Assembly: GCA_938084175.1 (NCBI GenBank)
Contig: CALKDR010000044.1
Location: forward strand, 1-64,000
DNA length: 64,000 nt
Direction of reading: 5' to 3'
From: an uncultured Campylobacterales bacterium
GTDB taxonomy: Bacteria; Campylobacterota; Campylobacteria; Campylobacterales; Arcobacteraceae
Below, in pieces: positions 11,032 to 21,238 of this stretch. A program made the translations under genes and the position numbers. The notes beneath the pieces are model-generated. The model searched no databases, was not told the DNA's origin, and was given only the letters and a program-made list of their open reading frames with translations. Numbering within the stretch: the stretch's first letter is position 1; every line of letters starts with the position of its first letter.

Positions 11032-11508
11032 ATGGAAAGAAGAGAGCTTTTTAGCTCTCTTGCTTCTTCTTTTAAACCCAAAGAAAAGCAAGAGATTATT
11101 ATAAGACCGCCTTACTATAAAGACGAAGAAATTTTTTTGACAAACTGCATAGAGTGTGATGGGATATGTAGTACAGTTTGTGAAGAAAATATTATCATTA
11201 TAAAAGATGATAAAACACCAATAATTGATTTTTCATTAAATGGGTGTACTTATTGTGATGAATGTGCAATAGCATGTCCTAATGAAGTTTTAAAGCTTGA
11301 AGATAAAAGGAATATAAATGCTAAAATGCAAATAGATATAAGTACATGTTTAGCATGGAATGACACAATGTGTTTTTCTTGTAAAGACCCATGTTTTGAT
11401 GATGCTATTGATTTCCTAGGTATGTTTAGACCTGAAATAAATGATAGTTGTACATCTTGTGGCTTTTGTATAAAAGTTTGTCCAACACAAGCTATTAAAA
11501 TAATCTAA
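11032..11508 (+). CDS. napF: Ferredoxin-type protein NapF
   Basis: Small 4Fe-4S protein with clusters CTYCDECAIACP and CTSCGFCIKVCP. Confidence 0.88.
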   Translation: MERRELFSSLASSFKPKEKQEIIIRPPYYKDEEIFLTNCIECDGICSTVCEENIIIIKDDKTPIIDFSLNGCTYCDECAIACPNEVLKLEDKRNINAKMQIDISTCLAWNDTMCFSCKDPCFDDAIDFLGMFRPEINDSCTSCGFCIKVCPTQAIKII

Positions 11509-11519
11509 AAAGGAAAAAC

Positions 11520-12476
11520 ATGACTTTTCTAAAACCTATAATTTTTGTAAGTTTATTTATTTATGCTTTAAATGCAAAAGATATAAACCCAAATTATACT
11601 TACTTAGCAAGTGGTGGAGTTACGGATATAGTTTTAAAAGAAAACAAACTATATGTTGCAACAAAATCATCTAAAGTAGATATTTTTAATACAAAAACAA
11701 AAGAAAAAACAAATTCAATTACCTTGCCTAAAATAAAAGATTTTATGGGTGATGAAATAGATGCAAAAATCTATAGTGTTGATGTTTTAAATGATTCTGT
11801 ATTAATACTTTCACAAGGAAGTAAAGGTGGAAGAGCTATTAATATTTATAAAAACTCAAAACTTAAAGAGATAATTTCTGCAAAAGAAAAAATGTATATA
11901 GCTCGAGCAAAATTTATATCAGAAGATAAAATACTATTTGCTCTTTTGTCAAATGAATTATATTTATATGATTTAAAAACAAATAAAAAAATATATGATG
12001 TGCAATTATCTCAATCAAAATTTTCACACTTTGCTATAAATGAAAATAAAAAAGAAGTTGTCGTAGCAGATGAAAGTGGTATTTTAAAATTAGTAAATAT
12101 TGCTAGTTCTGAATTAATAAAAGAGTTTACAAAACAAAACCTTGATAATGTGTTTCAAGTAGATATAAAAAACAACATAATTTTAACAGCAGGACAAGAT
12201 AGACGTGCAGCTGTTTATAATATAAAAGCAAATACTGCTTATCATAAAAACACATCTTTTTTAATATATAGCGCAGGTCTAAGTCCTAGTGGTAAAATCG
12301 CAGCAGTTGCTAGTAATGAAGAGAATGAAGTAAAAGTTTTCAACACAGATACTAAACGTGATATGCATATATTAAAAGGCAATAATACAACTTTAACAAA
12401 TATTGTATTTATAAATGAAAAAGAAGTTTTTGTTTCAAGTGATGATGAAAGAATAAATTATTATAAAATTGATTAG
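11520..12476 (+). CDS. napL: NapL-like WD40/beta-propeller nitrate reductase accessory protein
   Basis: Signal peptide, repeat-rich protein; position between napF and napD as in other Campylobacterota. Confidence 0.82.
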   Translation: MTFLKPIIFVSLFIYALNAKDINPNYTYLASGGVTDIVLKENKLYVATKSSKVDIFNTKTKEKTNSITLPKIKDFMGDEIDAKIYSVDVLNDSVLILSQGSKGGRAINIYKNSKLKEIISAKEKMYIARAKFISEDKILFALLSNELYLYDLKTNKKIYDVQLSQSKFSHFAINENKKEVVVADESGILKLVNIASSELIKEFTKQNLDNVFQVDIKNNIILTAGQDRRAAVYNIKANTAYHKNTSFLIYSAGLSPSGKIAAVASNEENEVKVFNTDTKRDMHILKGNNTTLTNIVFINEKEVFVSSDDERINYYKID

Positions 12477-12507
12477 AAGTAATTGATTAAAACTAAAGGA
12501 TTATAAA

Positions 12508-12894
12508 ATGAATGTATCAAGTATCGTAGTATCAACATTACCAAAATATCTAGATGAAGTAGTAGAATCTTTAAAAAACTGTGATGTGTGTGATTATCAT
12601 ATGCATGATGAATTAGGAAGAATTATTATTACTATTGAAGGTGCTGGAGTTGAAGAAGAGTTAAAAAAGCTAAAAGTTATTGAGCATATTCCTCATGTAG
12701 CATCAGCTGATATGCAAATGGCATATAGCGAAGATGAATTAAGTGCGCATATGGAAGTTTTAGATAATGCAGATTTAGTTCCTAAAGTTTTAAATGATAA
12801 AGATGTAAATCCAAAAGATATCGTTTATAATGGAGATTTGAAGAAAAAAGATTTAGAAGGTTTTGCAAGAACATTTGACAACACAGGAAAGTAA
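12508..12894 (+). CDS. napD: NapD-family chaperone
   Basis: MNVSSIVVSTLPKYLDEVVESLKNCDVCDYHMHDELGRIIITIEG; ferredoxin-fold chaperone, end of nap operon. Confidence 0.9.
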   Translation: MNVSSIVVSTLPKYLDEVVESLKNCDVCDYHMHDELGRIIITIEGAGVEEELKKLKVIEHIPHVASADMQMAYSEDELSAHMEVLDNADLVPKVLNDKDVNPKDIVYNGDLKKKDLEGFARTFDNTGK

Positions 12895-12896
12895 TC

Positions 12897-13352
12897 ATGG
12901 AATATAATTCAAGTAATTTTTTATTAGAAACAATTGTACCAAGTGAAGAGTTAATTGTTTCTAGAACAGATTTAAAAGGTGTTATTACATATGTTAATGA
13001 AACATTTGCCAAAATCTCAGGATATGATGCAGATGAGTTAATTGGTCAAGCTCATAGTATTGTAAGACATCCAGATATGCCAAAAGTAATTTTCCAAGAT
13101 TTGTGGAATGAGCTAGAAACTAAAGGTAAATGGTCTGGATATGTGAAAAATTTACGTAAAGACCAAGGATATTATTGGGTTTATGCAGAAGTTTCTGGTG
13201 TTTATAAAGATAATAAACTAGTAGAATATAAATCAATTAGAACACCTATAAGTTTTGAAAAGAAAGTTGAATATCAAGTTAAATATGATCAACTGAAATT
13301 AACTTCAGGTGAATTAATTCGTCATGTAAGTTATAGTGCTTATAAGAAATAA
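12897..13352 (+). CDS. Single-PAS-domain (Aer-like) sensor protein
   Basis: RTDLKGVITYVNETFAKISGYDADELIGQAHSIVRHPDMPKVIFQDLW is typical PAS of Aer type. Confidence 0.88.
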   Translation: MEYNSSNFLLETIVPSEELIVSRTDLKGVITYVNETFAKISGYDADELIGQAHSIVRHPDMPKVIFQDLWNELETKGKWSGYVKNLRKDQGYYWVYAEVSGVYKDNKLVEYKSIRTPISFEKKVEYQVKYDQLKLTSGELIRHVSYSAYKK

Positions 13353-13390
13353 TTTACAAATATTTCACAAAAATATAGTAAGCTTTGTTT

Positions 13391-13738
13391 ATGAAAAAAA
13401 TATTTATAACATTAGCTTTACTATTAACTACAATAATTCAAGTAAAAGCCTACCCTACAAAAATTAAAGCTGCATATGCAATTGGTATTTTTCATAATAA
13501 TGGAAATGGTGAGAATATTCAGCATAAAATAGAAACAAAAGATAACTATAATGGAACTTGTTACTCTAAAATAGTAGTTTTTTCAAATGCAGGAAACTTT
13601 ATTTCAAATGTAAAAATAGGAAACTCAATAGGCACTTTAATAAAATCTACTCCTATTTATAATAAACTAAAAGTCAATACAAGATTTTTCAAGATAAAAC
13701 TTCTTTTATATAAATGTCGCTATAAATTATTTTTTTAA
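13391..13738 (+). CDS. Hypothetical secreted small protein
   Basis: ORF with N-terminal signal-peptide-like MKKIFITLALLLTTIIQVKA; no family recognised; C-terminus basic and hydrophobic, may be a frameshifted tail. Confidence 0.45.
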   Translation: MKKIFITLALLLTTIIQVKAYPTKIKAAYAIGIFHNNGNGENIQHKIETKDNYNGTCYSKIVVFSNAGNFISNVKIGNSIGTLIKSTPIYNKLKVNTRFFKIKLLLYKCRYKLFF

Positions 13739-13988
13739 CAAATTTCAAAGAAAAAATACAAACATAGCATTAAAATAGCATTTTTATGTTATACTACACG
13801 AAATAGAAGTTTTATCTATTATCTCTCCTTAGTAAAAAAATAACGTAGCTGTAAATTTTTTTAAGATAAGACTTCTCTTTATTTCTCATGACTATAAAAA
13901 ATCGAAATCTTTATAACGTTGAAGTGATTTTATTTTTGAATATAGCTTATTACTTTTTTAAACAAATATAATCTAGACGCATGAACAT

Positions 13989-14020
13989 AAAAAAGGGAAG
14001 CTAAATAGCTTCCCTTTTTT
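13989..14020. terminator. Bidirectional intrinsic terminator
   Basis: AAAAAAGGGAAGCTA-aa-TAGCTTCCCTTTTTT, perfect 15-bp arms. Confidence 0.85.
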
Positions 14021-16278
14021 TATGTCAAATTTTTAGGCAAATTAATTAAAAATAAAGCTCCAGTATAAGATTTATCATTATAGATAAACTTTTCATTTTT
14101 AACTTCAATCATCCCGTGCATTCCATTAACAACTAGATTATATGTCATATGTAATCCAATTCCAGTACCTTTAGATTTATGTTTTGTTGTAAAATATGGT
14201 TCAAACACTTTTTGTATTACATCTGTATTTATACCGCCTGCATTATCCTGAATTTTAATAGTAATGTTTTCATTTTCAATAAAAGCACTTATTAAAATTA
14301 GTCTGTCTTTTTCATTATTTTGAATTAATGCATCTTTAGCATTATTAAATATATTCATAAAACATTGTATAAGTTCATTTGGATAAGTGAACACATTTAT
14401 GTCTGCTGCTACATCTAAGACTAGCTTAATATTATTATTTACAATAGAACTCTTTACTAAACTTAGGAAACTATCAATATTATCTTTTAAATTAAATATG
14501 ACTCTTTTTCTATCACCTTTAATAAAATTCTTAAAGTCATCAATAGTCTTAGATAAATATTGAGCATTATTATTTATATCAGTAGATGTCTCTTCAAAGA
14601 TTTTGTCATTAAGCAAGTCATATTTTTTTTGCATCAACATGCCCGTAGCTCCAGCAGAAATAATGGATAAAGGCTGTCTCCACTGATGTGCTATATTTCA
14701 TATCATTTCACCCATTGAAGCCATTTTTTCAGATTTAAAAAGTTTTTCTTGAATTTCTAAATTCTTTTTTACTTCTTCTTTTATCTTAGACTCTAAAGTG
14801 TTATTTAATTTTTGTAAATCTTTTGTTTTATTATCAACAGCAATTTGTAAATTTTTATTAGCTTTTTTTAAAGAGTATTGTATATATATAAATAGTAGAA
14901 TTAAAAATGTAACTGCTATTAGTATTCTCCAAAGAAGTGAATAATCAATGGCTTTTTCATATTTGATTGATATCCAAGTATTTAGTATTTCTTGTTCTTT
15001 TTTTGTATCTATACTTTTTATAACCTTCTCAAGAATATTAAGTAAATTAATATCATCATTTCTTACAGCAATCCCAAGAGCCCATATTTTATCTAGTTTC
15101 CCAGTAATCTTTAATTCACCTTTTGTTATTCCAACTTTCTTATTTTTTATTGCTTCAATATTATCAATAAAAGGAACATCAAGTTTTGTTGCTAAAACAA
15201 TTGGTATTTTTAAATATTCACTAGTAAAATTAAAATATTTTTTTCTAGAAGGTGTTTCCATAGCTAAAGAAAAATATCACATTTTCTATTTATAGCATTT
15301 TGAAGAGATTCATCCCAAGTTTTAGTTTTCAAAATATTAAAGTCTATACCTAAAGTTTTACTAAATATTTTATAATAATCGGCTGTGATACCTATATGAT
15401 TACCTCTATCATCAAATTTTTCAAAAGGCATCCAATTGGGATCTATACACATTGTTATTTCTTGTTTTTCTTTTAAATATTTTTTTTCAACACTTGTTAG
15501 ATTTACATCTTTTATTTTTGATTTATTAAAAGCTTTTGTCTTTGCTGCAAACCATTTACTTACAAGAGTTTCTTTTTCAACTCTTGTAATTTTATTTATT
15601 TACCCCAATTCGTAAATCTTCATTTCTTATAATAGAAGGGTCTAGATCTTCAATTATTTCAATGTTAGAATAAGCCATTTTTTTTATATATTTTTGCCCA
15701 CTAATAATATTATTAAAAGCTGCATCAATTTTTCCATGAGCAAGAGCTTTAATTTTATCTTGAGAATTTTCGAACTCTACGAGTTCAAAAAGCTTTAAAT
15801 TATTTATTTTGTCATAATAGTAAATATTCTTTGTATAACCAACTTTTTTTCCTTCTAAAGAAGTAAAATCAGTGTAAGTATCAAACTGGTTTTCACTTGT
15901 AAAAAGTACGGTAGGAATTTCATAATATGCTTTGGAGAAGTTTGTATACTCTTCCCTACTTTTACTGTAAGAAATCACATCTATTAAGTCAATTTGAGAA
16001 TTTTTAAACTTTTCTAATGTATTAGTCCAATTATCCATTTCAATTTCAATTTTTAATCCATCTTTTTTAACAATCAAATCTAAATAATCAAAAGAAAAAC
16101 CTTTTGCTTTTCCATTTTCTTCAAAAGAAAAGGGATAATAATCTATAATCATCCCTATTTTTAAAGTATTTGTTAATATATATTCTTTTTCAATATCTGT
16201 AAATTCATTATTTATTTTGTGGGAGGCTGATAAGTTACATATAAGAATAACTAATAGTATTAATCTTTTCATTTCCAT
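14020..16278 (-). pseudogene. Disrupted sensor histidine kinase with tandem SBP_bac_3 periplasmic domains
   Basis: Four consecutive minus-strand ORFs (15592-16278, 15264-15452, 14698-15261, 14020-14640) form one protein: two SBP_bac_3 domains, TM, coiled coil, H-box (MASMGEMI*NIAHQWRQPLS) and HATPase (GTGIGLHMTYNLV). Broken by two frameshifts and one TGA. Confidence 0.9.
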
Positions 16279-16318
16279 CCTTGATTAATATTAATATAAA
16301 TCAAATTATATCAATTCA

Positions 16319-17005
16319 CTACTTAACAAAATCTAGTAAGAAATTATAAGATTGATTAATAGATGCAAACTTATCTTTGTCACTACCTGTATAAACATCT
16401 GGATGGTATTTTTTAGCCATTAATCTATATTGTTTTTTTATTAAAGATCTTGTTAAATCTTCTTTATCAATATTTGTATCAAAAAGATTTTCAATGTGTT
16501 TTGTAAGAACATCGCCTTTAGAATAATTACCCGCACCAAATTGTTTTTCAAACTCTTCTTTTTCTTTTTGCTTATTAATTTGATTTATAATGAATAAATA
16601 AAATACATTATTTAAAAGTAAAATAGCAATAAAAGCTAATGAAAAAAGAAAAGAAAAAACTATCCAGTTTGCTATAAAAATAAATATAGCAAAAGTATTA
16701 ACTTTTTTTAATATTTTAACAGGAGTATCTTTTGTTATTAACATTCCTGGATTAAAGTATCTTATTATTATTACTATATGAACAAATAATAATATATAAA
16801 TAGCTGTATTAATTGAATATTCATCTATTCTAAAGTCATAATATAATGTGTAAAGCATAGGAAATGAAGTAAAAATAAAGATTGAATGTAATTTATTAGA
16901 AAAGTTATCCATTCTTTTATTTGGATGTCTATTCTTTTTAATAAAGATTTTCTTTAATATTAAAAAGATTATTGAGAAAAATATTGTGATTGTTTTTTTG
17001 ATCAT
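16319..17005 (-). CDS. Membrane protein with C-terminal J domain
   Basis: Several hydrophobic segments then LTRSLIKKQYRLMAKKYHPDVYTGSDKDKFASINQSYNFLLD (HPD motif). Confidence 0.82.
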   Translation of the reverse strand: MIKKTITIFFSIIFLILKKIFIKKNRHPNKRMDNFSNKLHSIFIFTSFPMLYTLYYDFRIDEYSINTAIYILLFVHIVIIIRYFNPGMLITKDTPVKILKKVNTFAIFIFIANWIVFSFLFSLAFIAILLLNNVFYLFIINQINKQKEKEEFEKQFGAGNYSKGDVLTKHIENLFDTNIDKEDLTRSLIKKQYRLMAKKYHPDVYTGSDKDKFASINQSYNFLLDFVK

Positions 17006-17096
17006 TTTATCTGGTTTCTTTATAAGTAATTTGTATTTTCATTGATAGATTAAAAAGTAAGAATAGACAGATAAAATATATTATCTGCCTTGTATT

Positions 17097-18341
17097 TTAC
17101 ATATACTTTTTAAGAACCTCGGGAATACTAACGCTTCCATCTTCGTTTTGGTAATTTTCCATAATTGCAACTAATGTTCTACCAACTGCTAAAGATGATC
17201 CATTTAAAGTATGAGTTAAAATATTTTTCTTGCCATCTTTATATCTGATTTTTGCACGTCTAGATTGAAATTCTTTTGTATTTGAAATTGAAGAAATTTC
17301 TCTATATTTATTTTGTCCAGGTAGCCAAACTTCTAAGTCAATTGTTGTAGCTGCAGAAAAACCTAAATCACCAGTACAAAGTTGTACTTTTTGGTGTGAT
17401 AATCCTAATGAAGTTAATAAATCACTTGCACAAGAAACCATATTTTCAAATACTTCTTCACTTTGAGAAGGTTTTGTAATAGCAACCATTTCAACTTTAT
17501 CAAATTGATGTTGTCTAATAAGACCTCTTGTATCTCGTCCAGCACTTCCAGCTTCTTTTCTAAAACATGGAGTATATGAAGTCATTAACATTGGAAGTTC
17601 ATCTGCAGGAATAATTTCATCATTATAAAGGTTAGTTAAAACTACCTCAGCAGTTGGAATTAAATACAAATCCTCACCATCAATTTTAAATAGATCATCT
17701 TCAAACTTTGGAAGTTGACCTGTTCCTTGAAGTGTGTTTGTATTTGCTAAGAAAGGAACATACCATTCTTCAAATCCTCTTTTAGCATTAAAATCAAGCA
17801 TATAATTTATAAGTGCTCTCTCCATTTTTGCAGCCTGCCCTCGCATTGCTACAAATCTAGATTTTGCTAATTTAACACCTCTTGGAAAGTCTAAAGAACC
17901 ATCAATTTCACCTAAGTCCCAGTGTTCTTTTGGAGTGAAAGTAAATTCAGGTTTTTCACCAATAGTTGTAAGTACTATATTTTCATTCTCATCAGCACCA
18001 TTAGGCACGCAATCATCAGGCATATTTGGAACACCTAAAATAATAGCTGTAAGCTCTTCTTCTAATACTCTAACTTCATCTTCTAATACTTGTTTGCTGT
18101 TTTTAAGTTCATTGATATTAGCTTGTAAAGGTGCTATATCTAGCCCTTCTTTTTTATATCTTCCGAATTCTTTTGATAGTTTATTTTGCTTAGCTGTAAC
18201 ATCTTCCATATCTTGTCTTTTAAGCTTTGCATTTTCTGAGATAGATTTTAAATTGTCTAAAATTTCTTCTGAAACACCCTTTCTTTTTAAGGCATTTGCA
18301 ACATTATCAAAATCTTTTTGTAGTAGTTTTATATCAATCAT
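17097..18341 (-). CDS. serS: Seryl-tRNA synthetase
   Basis: 414 aa; class II motifs [32 protein letters not shown] and [19 protein letters not shown]. Confidence 0.97.
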   Translation of the reverse strand: MIDIKLLQKDFDNVANALKRKGVSEEILDNLKSISENAKLKRQDMEDVTAKQNKLSKEFGRYKKEGLDIAPLQANINELKNSKQVLEDEVRVLEEELTAIILGVPNMPDDCVPNGADENENIVLTTIGEKPEFTFTPKEHWDLGEIDGSLDFPRGVKLAKSRFVAMRGQAAKMERALINYMLDFNAKRGFEEWYVPFLANTNTLQGTGQLPKFEDDLFKIDGEDLYLIPTAEVVLTNLYNDEIIPADELPMLMTSYTPCFRKEAGSAGRDTRGLIRQHQFDKVEMVAITKPSQSEEVFENMVSCASDLLTSLGLSHQKVQLCTGDLGFSAATTIDLEVWLPGQNKYREISSISNTKEFQSRRAKIRYKDGKKNILTHTLNGSSLAVGRTLVAIMENYQNEDGSVSIPEVLKKYM

Positions 18342-18415
18342 CTTTTCTCTTTGTATTTGTATTTTTGTGAATTATATCTAAAAATTGCTACAAAGAGATT
18401 AGATGTAAAAAAGTA

Positions 18416-18622
18416 TTATCCGTTCATATCCATTTTAATTAATACAACACCATCTTCAAATGAAGTTTTGAATCTATGTTTATGACAAAAATCCTCATTC
18501 ATAATTATAACCATTTCATTTGCTTTTGCTAACGCTTCATCAATATCTTTGCACTCAGTTACCATTTGTAAATCTGAATTTTTTACACATCCACATGCTC
18601 TATCTATTTTTATTGTTGCCAT
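18416..18622 (-). CDS. Conserved hypothetical small protein
   Basis: 68 aa ORF with good upstream RBS (AAGGAAATTTATAATGG); in line with serS. Confidence 0.65.
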   Translation of the reverse strand: MATIKIDRACGCVKNSDLQMVTECKDIDEALAKANEMVIIMNEDFCHKHRFKTSFEDGVVLIKMDMNG

Positions 18623-18874
18623 TATAAATTTCCTTAATTTTTTGCGAATTGTAGCATAAAGATATTTTAATTATCTTTTATAGAACTCATACCTATGCTT
18701 TTAGATAATACAAACTCAAAACTTTTGAATTATTTAAGTAAAGAAGCTTATGATTAGGTTACGTGTATAGTTACTTCTATTCATTCTATTCCTTTATGCA
18801 CTATAATCTAATATAAACCTTAGTTATTTTGAGCAAGTTTAGATATAATACAAAAAAATATAAGGAAATTAATT

Positions 18875-19840
18875 TTGAGAATTTTATCAGGTATTCAACC
18901 ATCAGGAACAATTCATATAGGAAACTATTTTGGAATGGTAAAAAAGATGATTGAATCTCAAAATGACGGAGATTTATTCGCATTTATTGCATCTTATCAT
19001 GCATTAACATCAGTAAAAGACAAGGCTTTTTTAGAACAAAATACTTTTGAAGCAGCAGTTAACTTTCTTGCACTTGGAATGGATCCTGAAAAATCAACAT
19101 TTTGGGTACAACATCACGTAAAAGAGGTCTTAGAACTTTACTGGATATTATCAAATAATACATCAATGGGACTACTTGAACGTGCTCATTCATATAAAGA
19201 TAAAACAGCAAAAGGAATTAGTGCAAATCATGGATTATTTTCATATCCTGTATTAATGGCTGCTGATATTTTATTATTTGATTCAAATATTGTGCCTGTA
19301 GGAAAAGACCAAATTCAACACGTTGAAATGACAAGAGATATAGCAACATCAATTAATCATACATATAAACAAGAACTTTTTGTATTACCAGAGTCAAAAG
19401 TAGATAAAATAGTTGCAACAGTTCCCGGAACTGATGGTGCTAAAATGTCTAAATCTTATGGCAATACAATTGATATGTTTAATACTAAAAAGAAAATCAA
19501 AAAACAAGTAATGGGAATTGTTACAGATTCAAAAGAACTTGATGATGTTAAACAATGGCAAGATTGTAATGTTTATAAATTAAGCGAATTATTTATGAAT
19601 GAAGGTGAATTAAAAGATTTACAAAAAAGATACGAAACACCAGGTGAAGGTTATGGACATTTTAAACTTACTTTACTTGATAAAATAAATGAGCATTTTG
19701 CACCTTATGAAGAAAAAAGGGCACATTTATTAGAAAATCCTAAAGAAGTACATGAAATACTAGCTTTCGGAGCTGCTAAGGCTTCTAAAATTGCACAAGA
19801 AAAAATGAGAGTTATTAGAGATGCAGTTGGTCTAATTTAA
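18875..19840 (+). CDS. trpS: Tryptophanyl-tRNA synthetase (TTG start)
   Basis: MRILSGIQPSGTIHIGNYFG (HIGN) and KMSKS motifs. Confidence 0.97.
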   Translation: MRILSGIQPSGTIHIGNYFGMVKKMIESQNDGDLFAFIASYHALTSVKDKAFLEQNTFEAAVNFLALGMDPEKSTFWVQHHVKEVLELYWILSNNTSMGLLERAHSYKDKTAKGISANHGLFSYPVLMAADILLFDSNIVPVGKDQIQHVEMTRDIATSINHTYKQELFVLPESKVDKIVATVPGTDGAKMSKSYGNTIDMFNTKKKIKKQVMGIVTDSKELDDVKQWQDCNVYKLSELFMNEGELKDLQKRYETPGEGYGHFKLTLLDKINEHFAPYEEKRAHLLENPKEVHEILAFGAAKASKIAQEKMRVIRDAVGLI

Positions 19841-19851
19841 TTAGACATACA

Positions 19852-19880
19852 AATATAAAAGAGATTTTCTCTTTTATATT
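19852..19880. terminator. Bidirectional hairpin terminator between trpS and the convergent gene
   Basis: AATATAAAAGAG / CTCTTTTATATT, perfect 12-bp arms. Confidence 0.7.
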
Positions 19881-19886
19881 AAGTAT

Positions 19887-20492
19887 TTAGTTAAGTTCTT
19901 TTACTGTTATAACACTTGAAATGTTTTTAGAAATATCTTCAACTCTTTGTTGCCAAACTTTTCCAAACTCAATTTTTTCTTCATAACTAGCTTCACCTTT
20001 AACACATTTTTGCATCAATCCTTGCATTGAAGGGTCAAACTGTATTGAACTAGCATTATAAAATACATCAACACTTTTTTTAGTATCAACTCTTGTAAAT
20101 CTAGCACTAGCTTCTTTTATATCTTGCTCAAATTTTAATAAATAGTTTCTATCAAAATTTCCAGCTATTCCTTTGAAACCATTATTTGTACAAGCTCCTG
20201 TAATATTCATAATTACATTTCCAATCGCACCTGCAACTGCTTCACTTTGACGCTCTTTAAAGCTAACTTCGATTTCTCCACGCTTTGCATTTGTATTTGG
20301 ATATAAAGCTTTTAAAGCTTCACTAGTCATAAGATATGCACCTAAAACAGTTGGACAAGAATGCCCTGCACTTTTAACTATTTCTAAATATGAAATTTCA
20401 TATATTCCATTTTCAAATGCACCTAAAAATGAAGATAATTCATCTTGTACTTTAATTGTTTCAATTGTCTCATAAAATTTTGGGTAAGTCAT
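19887..20492 (-). CDS. FmdE-like conserved hypothetical protein
   Basis: SAGHSCPTVLGAYLMTSEALKALYP resembles the HGHxCPG..G region of FmdE-family proteins. Confidence 0.55.
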   Translation of the reverse strand: MTYPKFYETIETIKVQDELSSFLGAFENGIYEISYLEIVKSAGHSCPTVLGAYLMTSEALKALYPNTNAKRGEIEVSFKERQSEAVAGAIGNVIMNITGACTNNGFKGIAGNFDRNYLLKFEQDIKEASARFTRVDTKKSVDVFYNASSIQFDPSMQGLMQKCVKGEASYEEKIEFGKVWQQRVEDISKNISSVITVKELN

Positions 20493-20539
20493 ATTTTCTA
20501 CCTTGTATTAGATTTAACACAAAGTATAAATATTTTGTG

Positions 20540-21238
20540 TTAGTTAGTTTTTTTACAAATAAAGATTAATTTATCAGCTTCATCATTACTATGTAAATTA
20601 AACTCTTGAATTGTTTGAATTTCAAAATTGCATTTTTTTAGTAATTTACTTAAAAATTCTTTTGAGTGATATTGTTGTATTATTGAATCACTTTCTTTAG
20701 TATATAAACCATCTTTATTTTTTTCAAAAAGAGTAATATCTGTTTGAAGTTTTTCATCTTCAAAGATTGCATCAATTCCAATAAATCTATCATCACTATC
20801 TATTGTAATACAACCTTGTGCGATATTATCAAATCCAAAGTGCGAGTTTACATCAAATATAAAGTATCCGCCTTGATTTAAAACAAGGTTTGTTTCTTGT
20901 ATAAACTGCTCTAAATTTTGACTTGGTATATAATTTAACACATCAAAAATAGCACTTGCACAATCAAACTTTTCTTTTACATCTGCTAAAGGAATTGCTT
21001 TTGCATTTAAATCCTTAGCCTCACAAACTTTTATTTGTTCAAGGCTTAAATCAATACCAAAAGCAGTTTTTTTATTAATTTTTAGATTATCTAGAAAATA
21101 TCCTTGACCACATCCAATATCAATAATATTATCAAGTTCATTCATCATTACAAATGTCATAAACTCTTTGTGTAAAGTATAAACCTCATCTTCAAAATCT
21201 AAGAAAGGCTCTACTTTTGAATATAGTTCTAAACCCAT
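20540..21238 (-). CDS. Class I SAM-dependent methyltransferase
   Basis: IDIGCGQGYFLDNL motif I; FDCASAIFDVLNYI. Confidence 0.85.
   Translation of the reverse strand: MGLELYSKVEPFLDFEDEVYTLHKEFMTFVMMNELDNIIDIGCGQGYFLDNLKINKKTAFGIDLSLEQIKVCEAKDLNAKAIPLADVKEKFDCASAIFDVLNYIPSQNLEQFIQETNLVLNQGGYFIFDVNSHFGFDNIAQGCITIDSDDRFIGIDAIFEDEKLQTDITLFEKNKDGLYTKESDSIIQQYHSKEFLSKLLKKCNFEIQTIQEFNLHSNDEADKLIFICKKTN

Noticed and set aside
14948-15295. Plus-strand ORF of 115 aa
   Set aside because: Antisense to the broken kinase; hydrophobic shadow of the sensor domain, no RBS.
15560-15600. Phase-variable repeat tract controlling the kinase
   Set aside because: The AAAT tract is fewer than three full units and the gene carries two further lesions, so programmed phase variation is not supported, although a slippage event is.
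17935-18381. Plus-strand ORF of 148 aa
   Set aside because: Antisense to serS; Ser/Phe-rich shadow translation.
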